Shown here one piece after another: positions 17,040-24,512 of a stretch of DNA of 43,122 nt. Below the pieces are notes generated by a model. It did no database searches. It was given only the letters and a program-made list of their open reading frames with translations, and was not told the origin of the DNA. Within the stretch, counting starts at the first letter, position 1. Each line of letters opens with the position of its first letter. The stretch is from a virus: positions 1-43,122 of the IMG/VR virus record IMGVR_UViG_3300005577_000052, one strand, 5' to 3'. The translations under genes were made by a program, and so were the position numbers.

Positions 17040-17225
17040 ATGAAACATGCGCTGGTTATTCTGCTGCTGGCTTCTTGGGGTTGTGCAACGACAGGCCCGG
17101 AGCGCGAAGCCGCGACAGTCCGGACCGCAATCGACGCCGGCCGACTCGGCTGCGGGCTGGCCGCCGTGAAGCGGGTCAAGTTGACCGATGAGCAGCGCAA
17201 GTGGTGCGCGGGAGAGGCGCCGTGA
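17040..17225 (+). CDS. small lipoprotein (outer spanin candidate)
   Basis: The protein has 61 residues. A signal peptide MKHALVILLLASWGC (lipid-carrying Cys15) is followed by TTGPEREAATVRTAIDAGRL, so a lipoprotein is likely, although Trp at -2 of the lipobox is unusual. After the Cys comes a short polar helix with two further Cys (38, 56). Position at the head of the lysis region suggests an outer-spanin role, but typical o-spanins are Pro-rich and this one is not. It could also be a receptor-blocking lipoprotein. Confidence 0.55.
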   Translation: MKHALVILLLASWGCATTGPEREAATVRTAIDAGRLGCGLAAVKRVKLTDEQRKWCAGEAP

Positions 17226-17449
17226 ACATCGGAGGCGATACGCCTTGCCACTGCGGTTGTGGCGGCTGGAACCAATGCGTTGGCCCCCAGTTCTGGAACC
17301 GGCAGGCGCAACTGCAACAGCAGTACTACCTGGGTAACCAGTACTTGGGAAACCAGCACTTCGGTCAGTTTGACTTCCCGCCGCCGCGAGAGACGGTTCG
17401 GCCGAAGGGCTTCAGTTCTTGGCGCATCAAGCCGCGGAGGTCACGGTGA
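17222..17449 (+). CDS. small cysteine-cluster protein of unknown function
   Basis: The 75-residue protein starts at a GTG overlapping the previous stop (GTGA at 17222-17225). The N-terminus has the cluster CHCGCGGWNQC (about residues 9-19), which could bind metal. The middle is Gln/Tyr/Asn-rich (QAQLQQQYYLGNQYLGNQ) and the end is basic (WRIKPRRSR). There is no signal peptide. Its coupling on both sides (next start GTGA at 17446) supports real translation. No function can be assigned. Confidence 0.55.
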   Translation: MNIGGDTPCHCGCGGWNQCVGPQFWNRQAQLQQQYYLGNQYLGNQHFGQFDFPPPRETVRPKGFSSWRIKPRRSR

Positions 17450-18000
17450 CCACTCGCGATCGGATTCTCGAAATCGCCCAGGCCGAGATAGGCCCGCAGT
17501 CGAAAGGCTCGCTCAAGGTCGAAGCGTACTGGCGCTCCGTGCTCCCGCCCGAGTGGACCGACGCGCAGGTGCACCTCTACGCCAAGACAAAGGAGTGGTG
17601 CGGCTGCTTCTCCCTGTGGTGCCTCAAGCAAGCCGGCCTGGCGCAGGACGTGTTTTGGCACGACGGGCTAGGATTCCTCGGCCCGGCCAAGCTGCACATC
17701 ACCAAGACCCCTTCCCGGGGCGACATCGGCTATCGCGCCCAGCCGTTCCAGCACCACTTCCTCTACGCCTATGAGGACGGCAACGGCTGGATTCACGGCG
17801 TCGGCGGCAACACCCCTGGCGTGTCGGAGCAGCGCTTCCGAAAGGACCAGGTCGTGTTCTACAGCATCGAGCCGCTCCTGGCTCAGGTGCCCGATACCGA
17901 GCCCGCTCCGCCGCCTGAAGAGCCGCTGCCGGAAGCCGGGTTCCTTCGCGGCCAGAAGTACAGCGTGCCGGGGATTCAAGACGAGCCGGAGAAGCCATGA
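17446..18000 (+). CDS. endolysin-like cysteine peptidase/amidase (CHAP or NlpC/P60 type)
   Basis: The 184-residue protein starts at GTG 17446, which overlaps the upstream stop and has a strong GGAGG site 7 bases before it. The catalytic signature KEWCGCFSLWCLKQAG places the nucleophile at Cys52; the TPSRGDIGY motif (88-96) is the family's P.GD. loop, and QHHFLYAY (102-109) holds the catalytic His. The C-terminus (145-184) is Pro/Glu-rich. It is expected to cut peptide cross-links in peptidoglycan at lysis. There is no signal peptide, so export needs a holin. A neighbouring tail-anchored protein (18289) is the best holin candidate. Confidence 0.75.
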   Translation: MTTRDRILEIAQAEIGPQSKGSLKVEAYWRSVLPPEWTDAQVHLYAKTKEWCGCFSLWCLKQAGLAQDVFWHDGLGFLGPAKLHITKTPSRGDIGYRAQPFQHHFLYAYEDGNGWIHGVGGNTPGVSEQRFRKDQVVFYSIEPLLAQVPDTEPAPPPEEPLPEAGFLRGQKYSVPGIQDEPEKP

Positions 18001-18296
18001 GCGACCCTATCGAAGCAATCGCGCAAGCCCTGGAGGCGTTCGACAACCGGCTAGCGGCAATGGAGCTGCGGTTCGTTGCGGTAGAGGGCCACCTGGCCGA
18101 CGCCGCGCGCCACGCTGACGAGCAGTCCAAGAGCCTCAAGAGCATCCAAGAGGGGTTCGTGGCGATGGACGGCAAGCTGGATGACAACATCGCCATCATG
18201 CAGAACTACATCAACGAAACCCGGACGCTTCGGGACGTGACACGGAGCCTGCACAGTGAGGTACGTGAAAAGCTCAAGGTTGCCAACGGTGGCTAA
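17997..18296 (+). CDS. coiled-coil protein of the lysis region
   Basis: The 99-residue protein is ATGA-coupled to the endolysin. It is one long amphipathic helix with heptad character (IAQALEAFDNRLAAMELRF; LHSEVREKLKVANGG) and no membrane segment. It may work with the next gene product, which also has a helical polar domain plus a membrane anchor, since they overlap by eight bases. The pair could replace a holin/spanin system, but this is inference. Confidence 0.55.
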   Translation: MSDPIEAIAQALEAFDNRLAAMELRFVAVEGHLADAARHADEQSKSLKSIQEGFVAMDGKLDDNIAIMQNYINETRTLRDVTRSLHSEVREKLKVANGG

Positions 18297-18567
18297 CGGC
18301 ACCGTTGACGAGCAGGTAGCACGCGCCGATCGTATTGAGGAGAAGTCGCGCAAGGCACAGGAGCAAGCGGAACAGCACCGAAAGGGCACGGCGAACGCCA
18401 TCGCCGCCGTGCGCCGCTCTCAGCTTCCGAGCTACACGGACGAGAACGAAATCAGCGAGGTCACGGTAGGCAAGGAGGGCATCAAGGCCAAGGCGCCACC
18501 ATGGACGCTACTCGGTCTCGCCCTCCTCGCCCTGGCCGCTTTCCTGGCTTGGCTGAGGTTTCGGTGA
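18289..18567 (+). CDS. tail-anchored membrane protein, holin or spanin candidate
   Basis: The 92-residue protein is read from GTG 18289 (AAGG site nine bases upstream; the frame stays open to 18256). Residues 5-35 form a charged coiled coil (DEQVARADRIEEKSRKAQEQ), 40-68 a polar region, and 72-90 one hydrophobic segment (WTLLGLALLALAAFLAWL). A single C-terminal anchor next to an endolysin fits a holin-like or membrane-tethered lysis protein. Its 3' end overlaps the converging leftward gene (18508) by 60 bases, so the late and early operons meet here with no visible terminator. Confidence 0.6.
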   Translation: MANGTVDEQVARADRIEEKSRKAQEQAEQHRKGTANAIAAVRRSQLPSYTDENEISEVTVGKEGIKAKAPPWTLLGLALLALAAFLAWLRFR

Positions 18568-18807
18568 GCCGTCGCATACTGGGCAGTCATGAAGGTCCTG
18601 GTGGTCGTGCAGTAGGTATTGCAGATCACGCTCCAGCACCATCCAACCGGCGTTTTGCCCAGGCTTCTCTGCGACCTCGACGACAGTGTCGGGCTTGCTG
18701 ATGACGTAGACGATCTGACCGATGCGCAAACCGATGCCGTCTTCTTCCAGCGCAGTCTCGGTGCTCTCGCCCGAGCAGCCTCGCAGGATCGCTTTGCGTT
18801 CGCTCAC
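18508..18807 (-). CDS. unknown protein, last gene of the leftward operon
   Basis: The 99-residue protein is ATGA-coupled to its upstream neighbour. A beta-rich core (LRIGQIVYVISKPDTVVEVA) is followed by HDHQDLHDCPVCDGSP, with one CxxC pair and nearby His that could form half a zinc site. The C-terminus is Pro/Gln/Glu-rich. The last 60 bases overlap the converging gene at 18289-18567, so each mRNA is antisense to the other there. No family recognised. Confidence 0.5.
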   Translation of the reverse strand: MSERKAILRGCSGESTETALEEDGIGLRIGQIVYVISKPDTVVEVAEKPGQNAGWMVLERDLQYLLHDHQDLHDCPVCDGSPKPQPSQESGQGEEGETE

Positions 18808-19100
18808 TTCCCACCGCCATTCTCCCGCACCCAGGCGGCGGCTTTTTTCATCGCATCGACCTCATCTGAGCCGTAAAACGGAGGAGCCACATCGCTCCCT
18901 TGCGACTGCAACCGGCAATAGACCTCGCCGAAGCGACTACCCAGAACCCACTGGCGAATCATCGGAGCCTTCCTGCGCCACGTCGTTAGCGTCCGCACAT
19001 CGGCCAGCTCGGCTTCCAGGGCGGCAATGCGGTCGTTCAAGTGCGCCACCTCGGAGTCGCGCAGGAACTGGCCCAGGCACTTTTCACAGAAGGCGCTCAC
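18804..19100 (-). CDS. unknown early protein with CxxC and helix
   Basis: This 98-residue protein starts with MSAFCEKCLGQF, a possible half zinc knuckle, followed by a short coiled coil (VAHLNDRIAALEAELADVR) and an Arg/Trp-rich middle. The C-terminal DEVDAMKKAAAWVRENGG is helical. It overlaps both neighbours by four bases. Function unknown. Confidence 0.55.
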   Translation of the reverse strand: MSAFCEKCLGQFLRDSEVAHLNDRIAALEAELADVRTLTTWRRKAPMIRQWVLGSRFGEVYCRLQSQGSDVAPPFYGSDEVDAMKKAAAWVRENGGGK

Positions 19101-20473
19101 TTGCCCGCCTTGCTTTCCAGCTCGTCAGCCAGGAGCTTGAACAACAGGCCGCCCAGGCGTGTCTCAATACGCTCACTGCGGCTGCTTTGATGGATCCAAT
19201 GCAACGCTGACACTAGCTCGCCCACCATCACCGGCCTGTCTCTGCCTGGACTGGCTGCTGGCGCGTAGTCGGCCAACTCAAGGTCGTTCGGTTCATCGAA
19301 CCCAGTGCGCCCGATGTCGTCGATGAACTCTACACAGCCGTCCGGGCGAAAGCCCGTCACCTTGGCAAACTGCCCATGCTTGTCAGTCTCGTAGCGTTTC
19401 CGGATGCGCGCCCCGATGGTGAACCCACCGAGCGGCGGCTCGACCTTGGCGGAGGTGGGGGATTGCTGGGCGCGCTCCATATCCATCAGTCTTTGCCAAA
19501 GCGCCAGGGCAGAGGTCATCACGAGCTGTTTGCCCAAGAGGCCCGCCTGGCGCTCAACTTGGCACTCGCGCAGTAGCAGCGAACGCACCACCTTCCCGTG
19601 CGCCTGGACTAGGTCGCGCAGCGTCTGGAGCTGCTCCCGCAACCCATCCCGCTCCGCCTTCAGCTCAGCCACCTCGGCGCGCAGGGAGTTGTTCGTGTCC
19701 AGCGCCGCGTCTCGCTCGCTGCGAGCTTCCTTGCGCTGCTCCTTCAGGTCGTCGACTCGTTCTTGTAGCTCTGCCGCTTCGCGCTCGGATTGCTCTTGCT
19801 GGAGCACTGCTTTCCGCAGCGCGTCTAGACACTCCAACCGCTTGTCGGTGCCCAGGGAAAGCGCGCCAATCGCCGCAAATGCCGCCTCCACCGTCACCCG
19901 CTCCTCGCCTCCGCCAGGGTCTCCAGCGCCGTCACCGGGGCTGTCGGGCGCCAGTGAGAGGGTTGGCGCTGCCACCCGATGCTTCGCAGCACCAGAATCA
20001 GCGTCTGCGTCCGGAGCGCCCGGTGATGGGCTGGAGTCTTTTGAGCCGGCAGGGGGTTGGGGCTCGGTGGGCTTGAATCCAGGGCAGTCGCATCCGTCCT
20101 CGGTAGCGGCTCCGCACCTGCCACCACGCGGGTGGTCCGTTTCGTAGTGTCCACAGCGCTCGCACCAGGGCTCCATCTCGCCTTCCGCTGCCGTTGCGGC
20201 TTCTGGTCCGTCGTGCGTGCAGTCGGGACAGCACTTCCGCTGACTGGGCCACAGGTGAGCACAGTTCAGCCCATCGCAGCCGCCGCAGAGATCGTGGCGC
20301 TTGCGGAGAGCATCAAGCTCCGCCTTGGGCACGAAGCAACCGACCGCGTCATCTGGGTCGGCAATGGCTCGCGCGCTCTGCTCTTCTAGATGCGCGTGAT
20401 GCCCCTCAGCAGCGGCGATTACCCAGATGGCGGCAGGCAATTCTATCGGTGCCCCGGGCTCGGGTGTGGTCAT
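19097..20473 (-). CDS. large early protein with zinc-binding N-terminus and coiled coil
   Basis: The 458-residue protein has two cysteine clusters in its first 135 residues (CGGCDGLNCAHLW and CCPDC at about 63-85; CERCGHYETDH and CDCPGF at about 104-134). A Pro/Ser/Asp-rich linker (135-200) follows. A long coiled coil (about 225-300, with DDLKEQRKEARSERDAALD) leads to a C-terminal beta part (FTIGARIRKRYETDKHGQFA) that looks like a small SH3/KOW-like barrel. The combination suggests a nucleic-acid or protein-binding regulator. No known family is recognised. Confidence 0.6.
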   Translation of the reverse strand: MTTPEPGAPIELPAAIWVIAAAEGHHAHLEEQSARAIADPDDAVGCFVPKAELDALRKRHDLCGGCDGLNCAHLWPSQRKCCPDCTHDGPEAATAAEGEMEPWCERCGHYETDHPRGGRCGAATEDGCDCPGFKPTEPQPPAGSKDSSPSPGAPDADADSGAAKHRVAAPTLSLAPDSPGDGAGDPGGGEERVTVEAAFAAIGALSLGTDKRLECLDALRKAVLQQEQSEREAAELQERVDDLKEQRKEARSERDAALDTNNSLRAEVAELKAERDGLREQLQTLRDLVQAHGKVVRSLLLRECQVERQAGLLGKQLVMTSALALWQRLMDMERAQQSPTSAKVEPPLGGFTIGARIRKRYETDKHGQFAKVTGFRPDGCVEFIDDIGRTGFDEPNDLELADYAPAASPGRDRPVMVGELVSALHWIHQSSRSERIETRLGGLLFKLLADELESKAGK

Positions 20474-20679
20474 GGTTTCTTCCCGCCGATCTCCGGGTCA
20501 GTGAACGTCAACAATCCACCGTCGATGCGCTTTGCGTATGCGGGCGCGTCCCAGGAACGCTCGTCGCTCTCATCGAGGTTGGTCCACTCGAGCCACTCTG
20601 CGTGCTTGTCGAGCGGGACCAAGTAGCGATGAGCGGAGCCGTCGCTGCCGATGAACCAGCGGTTGGGTGTGGTGGTCAT
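20470..20679 (-). CDS. small early protein, unknown
   Basis: The 69-residue protein starts at the ATG preceded by GAAAGG and overlapping the upstream stop (ATGA at 20679-20676). A longer frame to 20787 is actually a different small gene read in another frame. The sequence WFIGSDGSAHRYLVP..DKHAEWLEW looks globular and aromatic-rich. It ends in EIGGKKP. Function unknown. Confidence 0.55.
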   Translation of the reverse strand: MTTTPNRWFIGSDGSAHRYLVPLDKHAEWLEWTNLDESDERSWDAPAYAKRIDGGLLTFTDPEIGGKKP

Positions 20680-20825
20680 TTGCGGGCCTTTCGGCAGTCG
20701 TTTTGTTTTACACACGCGCGGTCTTGTCCGCGAAACATCGGCCGTCCGCAGTGAGAGCAGCTTCGATAGATGGGGCGATAGACGCACTTAGGAACAGGCG
20801 GGCTGCACGGCTCAGGTTTACTCAC
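20676..20825 (-). CDS. 49-residue zinc-ribbon protein
   Basis: This short gene runs from GTG 20825 to the TGA at 20678-20676. Its start overlaps the stop of the upstream gene (GTGA) and its stop overlaps the start of the next one (ATGA). The protein reads CSHCGRPMF in the middle and CVKQNDCRKARK near the end, giving a CxxC...CxxxxxC zinc site, plus two N-terminal Cys. Perfect coupling at both ends is strong evidence for translation. It probably binds nucleic acid or a protein partner. Confidence 0.65.
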   Translation of the reverse strand: MSKPEPCSPPVPKCVYRPIYRSCSHCGRPMFRGQDRACVKQNDCRKARK

Positions 20826-21058
20826 GCCTTCCCTCCGCTGCTCTGGTTTGCCTGCTCGCGCTCAACCGCGCGCTCCAGCGTGCTAAGCACCAACGACTGC
20901 ACGCGCTCCTCATTGGCGACACGACTCAGGAACGAGAGCGCCATGGCGCAGCCCAACACGGACTCGTCAAGCATGCCCTGGTCTACGAGGCGTAAGGTGT
21001 CGATGAGCGTCGTGCGGGCCAAACGCAGGGCCTCTTCGCGGTCCGAGTGGCGCCTCAC
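20822..21058 (-). CDS. small helical early protein
   Basis: This 78-residue protein starts at GTG 21058, overlapping the upstream stop as GTGA. It is all-helical and charged (DREEALRLARTTLIDTLRLV; EERVQSLVLSTLERAVEREQ). No motif recognised. The first bases, GTGAGGCGCCA, are shared with the start of the gene ending at 24769. Confidence 0.5.
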   Translation of the reverse strand: MRRHSDREEALRLARTTLIDTLRLVDQGMLDESVLGCAMALSFLSRVANEERVQSLVLSTLERAVEREQANQSSGGKA

Positions 21059-21924
21059 GGCTTCTCCGGTGCTGGCGGCAGCTCTCGCCAAAGTTTCACC
21101 CTGTCTGCGGGGTAGACCTCCGGCATTCCGTCACTGTCGGTGTACGAATCGTCACGCCACTCGGTGCCATCCCAACGACCGACGAAGCGCGCGTCTGACC
21201 GCGGCCAGCCGTCTACGTGGAACTGCACCAGCGTAAACGGCTCCGGCAACCTATCCTCAACCCGAACCCACCCGCCCGCAGCTTGGGAGGGGACGGTGTT
21301 CTCGGGGACGTAGCGCGTCAGGGTTCGCCTCCTGCTTGGGTAGCAGTCGACGTTTGCCTGTGCGGCGTTTCGTGACTCGGAAGCGAACACCGGCAACGGA
21401 TAACCGACGCCGCTCGGCTCCTCAGCGACCCAAACCTCGCGCATTGTTTGCCCAGTATCTCCGCTCGGCTCGGGCTGTACGTTGAGCGAGGGATGAAGCT
21501 CTACGATTGCTTCGGCCGCTTTGATTCGACACGCATCAGGAGACTCGGCCGTAAAGCACGACGCGAGCAGCGGGATAAACCAACGCCCGTCGCCATCCGG
21601 GCATGGCCCGCACGACTTGCCGATGCGCTCAGCCCACGCATCCAGCACCCTCACGGCCCACGTCGCCCTGTCCTGACTCCCAGAGCTACCCACAGAGGAG
21701 TCGGGGCGGGATTGGGCGCCACGGGATTCGGCAAGCGCCTTCTGCTGCCGGATGTACGCCATCATTCGCACGTCAGTGTCTTGCGGGCTGACGGGGATTG
21801 ACGCTTGCCAGCGACGACCGGGCTTCTCCGGGTTGTTGAAGCACTTGTCAATTAGACACAACGCGAGTTGCTGTGCCTCTTCATGGGTGACGGTGCCGAT
21901 TTCTTCGTCGAGGTTGCGGGTCAT
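21055..21924 (-). CDS. DUF551-containing early protein
   Basis: The 289-residue protein starts at the ATG overlapping the previous stop (ATGA). The C-terminal 75 residues are a DUF551 domain: GWVRVEDRLPEPFTLVQFHV, then a W-D-G-x-x-W strand pair (GRWDGTEWRD) and VKLWRELP at the end. DUF551 is widespread in phages and of unknown function. The N-terminal 200 residues hold an MMAYIRQQKALAES helix and a segment with Cys pairs (SCGPCPDGDGRWFIPLL) that I do not recognise. Confidence 0.65.
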   Translation of the reverse strand: MTRNLDEEIGTVTHEEAQQLALCLIDKCFNNPEKPGRRWQASIPVSPQDTDVRMMAYIRQQKALAESRGAQSRPDSSVGSSGSQDRATWAVRVLDAWAERIGKSCGPCPDGDGRWFIPLLASCFTAESPDACRIKAAEAIVELHPSLNVQPEPSGDTGQTMREVWVAEEPSGVGYPLPVFASESRNAAQANVDCYPSRRRTLTRYVPENTVPSQAAGGWVRVEDRLPEPFTLVQFHVDGWPRSDARFVGRWDGTEWRDDSYTDSDGMPEVYPADRVKLWRELPPAPEKP

Positions 21925-22430
21925 TTGGTGGGCTTTCTGTCTTGGCAATTCTCAGCGTGAAACGGAGCGGTTTCGCAGCATGACTCGCCGGGCTTCCCAA
22001 GCGCTCCCCGACAGACGCCGATAATTCTGCGCAGCTCGTCAACTGCTGCGCTTTGTCTCTGCGTAACGGGCGGGCCTCGCGTGTCGTCAATCGTGACGAG
22101 CGCCGACATGGCCAACTCCAGCGCCGACTCGAGCCGTTCGAGCTTCTGTTCCGCACGCTTCGCTCGGTCGTGCACGTACACCGCTAGCGCCGTGCTTGGC
22201 CCGGCACGCAGCACTACGTCCATTCGCTCCTTCGCTTCAGCTAGCTCGCGCTCTGCAGCCTCGAGCCTCGCCTTCGCCTCCGATGCTGAGCGGGCGAGGG
22301 CTACCAGCCTGTCGTAGTCCGTGCCAAGCAAGCACCGCTGACCGGTCAGCGTGTCTGCGGGCGACTGCTCTTCAAGACGCTCCAGGAAGCGATCTAGCTC
22401 GTCTGGCGAGGGGTGGGAGGGGTAGGTCAT
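21921..22430 (-). CDS. coiled-coil early protein with Cys-rich tail
   Basis: The 169-residue protein starts at the ATG overlapping the previous stop (TGATG). Residues 45-120 form a long charged coiled coil (ARLEAAERELAEAKERMDV; RAKRAEQKLERLESALEL), and the tail has CRGALGKPGESCCE plus FHAENCQD. It could be a dimeric DNA- or protein-binding factor. No known family is recognised. Confidence 0.5.
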   Translation of the reverse strand: MTYPSHPSPDELDRFLERLEEQSPADTLTGQRCLLGTDYDRLVALARSASEAKARLEAAERELAEAKERMDVVLRAGPSTALAVYVHDRAKRAEQKLERLESALELAMSALVTIDDTRGPPVTQRQSAAVDELRRIIGVCRGALGKPGESCCETAPFHAENCQDRKPTK

Positions 22431-23608
22431 CAGCCCTCCTCGCCGGGTTCCCGCTCGGTCTCATCGCCCGCAATCGCATCTTCCGGTCCCGTCGCCAGCT
22501 GCTTTTCGAGCTTCGCAACTTGCCGGTCGCAGTGCATCCAGAGCTTGCCGATCTCCTGGCCCTGCGCAGGACTGATGTCGCCGCTTTCCTTGCCTGCCTG
22601 AGCCCGGGCCATCAGCTCTGACTGCACGGCCCTGGTCCCGAGGATGGCGCGCAAGGCCAGCGCCTTGTCGTAGCTATCACATCGAGCCAGCGCGTCCTTG
22701 ACCTTGTTCAGCTTGCGGGCGATCTCCTCGCCAACCGCGCCGCCGTCTCCGGGCGGTGAACCGTAGTCGCGGTCCGGCGCGGCGTGCGGAGAGATATTCG
22801 GCGCGTAGTCGTCATCTCGCTCGTCGCTGTCTTCAACGTCCTGGGTGAAGATTTCGGAAGCGCAGGTAGCAAAGAGAATGGCGGCCACGTGGGCGCGCTT
22901 GCAGGCCATCTTGCGCACGGTGTTGTAGTTGTCGGCCAGGTCCGGGTTCGGGACACGGCCCTCTTTTTGGGACAGAATGCGCTCGTCCTTCGCCGGGAAC
23001 GTCGCACCGCATCCGTCCTTTTTGCGCCAGCAGAACCACTCCGGCTTGTCCTTGCTCTTCAGCAAAGAGCCCTCTTTGCCGCAACTCGGGCACTTCCGGC
23101 CGCCGTTGCGCCAAGCGTATTTCTTCTCGCGCGTTGAGCACGAGCCGACAGCCGCCGTCACCTGGTTCCCGGTCGGGATATGGTTGAGAACGCACGTCAC
23201 GACGCTCTCCAGGTGCTCGCCGTCCCAACGGTCCTCGCATTTGAAGACGGGGCCGAGTTGGAAGGTGAGTCCGAGAATCTCGGCGCCAGGCTTGAGCAGG
23301 CAGTCCTTCTGCGTGCCCGGAACCTTCCCGTAGTGCACATCGAGCTTCATGATCCGCTTTTGGACCTCGCGGACCTTTTCGACGCGCGCCACCACCACGT
23401 CGACACTGACGCCCTGGTCATCGGTGGCCCGGGCAATCGCACGCGGTTTGTTTTCAACAACAGCAATCGCTTCTGACATCTTCCTAGTCCTCTTCAGCCG
23501 CTTCGGCGGCACCGGTACGGCATCAAGCCAGTCGTCGATATCGTCTCGTTTGCGCTGCTGCACTTCGGCGACGGAGGCCGCAAGCTGGCGCTCAAGTAGC
23601 GTCGGCAT
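22430..23608 (-). CDS. conserved phage protein of the HYGKVPGT/TVRKMACKRA type, with zinc insertion
   Basis: The 392-residue protein belongs to a widespread phage family recognisable by HYGKVPGTQKDCLLKPGAE (about 92-110), an NQVTAAVGSCSTREKKYAWR strand, and NTVRKMACKRAHVAAIL followed by SEIFTQDVED near 230-265. A zinc ribbon is inserted between them (CPSCGKEG...WFCWRKKDGCGA). Members are usually uncharacterised and sometimes sit beside recombination genes, so a role in ssDNA handling is possible but unproven. An internal ATG at 23479 (MSEAIAVV, AGGA site) is an alternative start, but the longer form avoids an empty 113-base gap in this dense operon. Confidence 0.65.
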   Translation of the reverse strand: MPTLLERQLAASVAEVQQRKRDDIDDWLDAVPVPPKRLKRTRKMSEAIAVVENKPRAIARATDDQGVSVDVVVARVEKVREVQKRIMKLDVHYGKVPGTQKDCLLKPGAEILGLTFQLGPVFKCEDRWDGEHLESVVTCVLNHIPTGNQVTAAVGSCSTREKKYAWRNGGRKCPSCGKEGSLLKSKDKPEWFCWRKKDGCGATFPAKDERILSQKEGRVPNPDLADNYNTVRKMACKRAHVAAILFATCASEIFTQDVEDSDERDDDYAPNISPHAAPDRDYGSPPGDGGAVGEEIARKLNKVKDALARCDSYDKALALRAILGTRAVQSELMARAQAGKESGDISPAQGQEIGKLWMHCDRQVAKLEKQLATGPEDAIAGDETEREPGEEG

Positions 23609-23891
23609 CTTGCAATGCCTCCCACTCCGCCGCGGTCAGCCCGTGCTGCGCGGCCAGCCCCGCATCAGGCGCGCCGTCGATGTTGGCGACGTTTACGAGG
23701 CGGGGGCCGTCGTCAAACCCAGACGGGTCACCAAGCACCTTCCGGTACGGGGCCTGGCAACGGAGGTACCCGCGATAGAACGCCAGCGCCATTTCGAACG
23801 AGGCGAACGCGACCTTGTGGCAGCAGCTGTAGCCGAACTGGACCTCGTAGCAGAGGGGCGCGGGGGTCAGCTTGTAGGTGAGGCTGTCCAT
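23592..23891 (-). CDS. small early protein, aromatic- and Cys-containing
   Basis: This 99-residue protein starts at ATG 23891 (TGATG overlap). The first half, CYEVQFGYSCCHKVAFASFE and MALAFYRGYLRC, is compact and aromatic. The second half, LTAAEWEALQDADAT, is acidic-helical. The last 17 bases overlap the next gene. No family recognised. Confidence 0.5.
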   Translation of the reverse strand: MDSLTYKLTPAPLCYEVQFGYSCCHKVAFASFEMALAFYRGYLRCQAPYRKVLGDPSGFDDGPRLVNVANIDGAPDAGLAAQHGLTAAEWEALQDADAT

Positions 23892-24091
23892 CAGACTTCG
23901 CCTTTCTTGATTTCGGCGGCGCGGGCTTTCCACCCAAAGCCTTTGACGTATTCGATGAGCCCAGCGCGCCGCAGCTCTTGCTGGAGCTTGTCGACATCAC
24001 GGTCGCAGGACTTTCGCCCAACATGCTGGCAGATGCTGCCTCCTTTGCAGCCAGGATTAGCCTTGATGAAGGCAAGAATCTGTTCGCGCAT
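23891..24091 (-). CDS. winged-helix DNA-binding protein
   Basis: The 66-residue protein starts at ATG 24091, overlapping the previous stop (TGATG). The fold reads as winged helix: REQILAFIKANPGCKGGSIC (helix 1-2), HVGRKSCDRDVDKLQQELRR (recognition helix region) and AGLIEYVKGFGWKARAAE (wing). This pattern is typical of small phage regulators with one wHTH and nothing else. It probably binds DNA as a dimer and may regulate this operon. The larger open frame upstream is in the shadow of other genes. Confidence 0.6.
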   Translation of the reverse strand: MREQILAFIKANPGCKGGSICQHVGRKSCDRDVDKLQQELRRAGLIEYVKGFGWKARAAEIKKGEV

Positions 24092-24327
24092 CACGCTGCC
24101 CCCTTGTCCAGGTACCTCTGCGCCGCCTTGTCCTCCTCGGGCGTCCGCTCCGGAACGCTGCGAATCAGGTCGAGATGGGCGCGCCAAATCATCTGCTCGG
24201 CGAAACTTGCACTGCCGCGAATCAGCCGCGCGTCGCACATCTCGGGCAGCTCGCCCTGTTCGAGCTTGGCCTGCGCGGCCGAGACGAACCGGGCCAGGTC
24301 GGCGAGTTGTTTTTGGAGTTCGGTCAT
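24091..24327 (-). CDS. small helical early protein
   Basis: The 78-residue protein contains LQKQLADLARFVSAAQAKLE (helix), then a Cys and Arg-rich turn and ERTPEEDKAAQRYLDKG. It is coupled on both sides (ATGA with 24324, TGATG with 24091). No motif or membrane segment recognised. Confidence 0.5.
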   Translation of the reverse strand: MTELQKQLADLARFVSAAQAKLEQGELPEMCDARLIRGSASFAEQMIWRAHLDLIRSVPERTPEEDKAAQRYLDKGAA

Positions 24328-24512
24328 TTGCTGCTGCCTCCAGCCCGGAAGATGCTGCCGATGATGAAGATGGCGACGGAGCAGACGTACCAGGCCACGT
24401 GCACACCGAAGTGCGCGAGGACCCAGGACGCGCCAACGCCGAGCAGAGCGCTAAGGCAGAACGAAAGGGCTATGGAGAAAACCAACACACCAACAAGAGC
24501 CAAACCTTCCAT
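24324..24512 (-). CDS. small two-segment membrane protein
   Basis: This 62-residue protein starts at ATG 24512; a GTG three bases upstream is an alternative. It has two hydrophobic segments, about 3-27 (LALVGVLVFSIALSFCLSAL) and 36-55 (GVHVAWYVCSVAIFIIGS), with a short GASWVLAHF linker, so an inner-membrane hairpin is likely. Early-expressed membrane hairpins in temperate phages can exclude superinfection or lyse prematurely if overexpressed; which applies here is unknown. It is the only clear membrane protein of the leftward operon. Confidence 0.6.
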   Translation of the reverse strand: MEGLALVGVLVFSIALSFCLSALLGVGASWVLAHFGVHVAWYVCSVAIFIIGSIFRAGGSSK

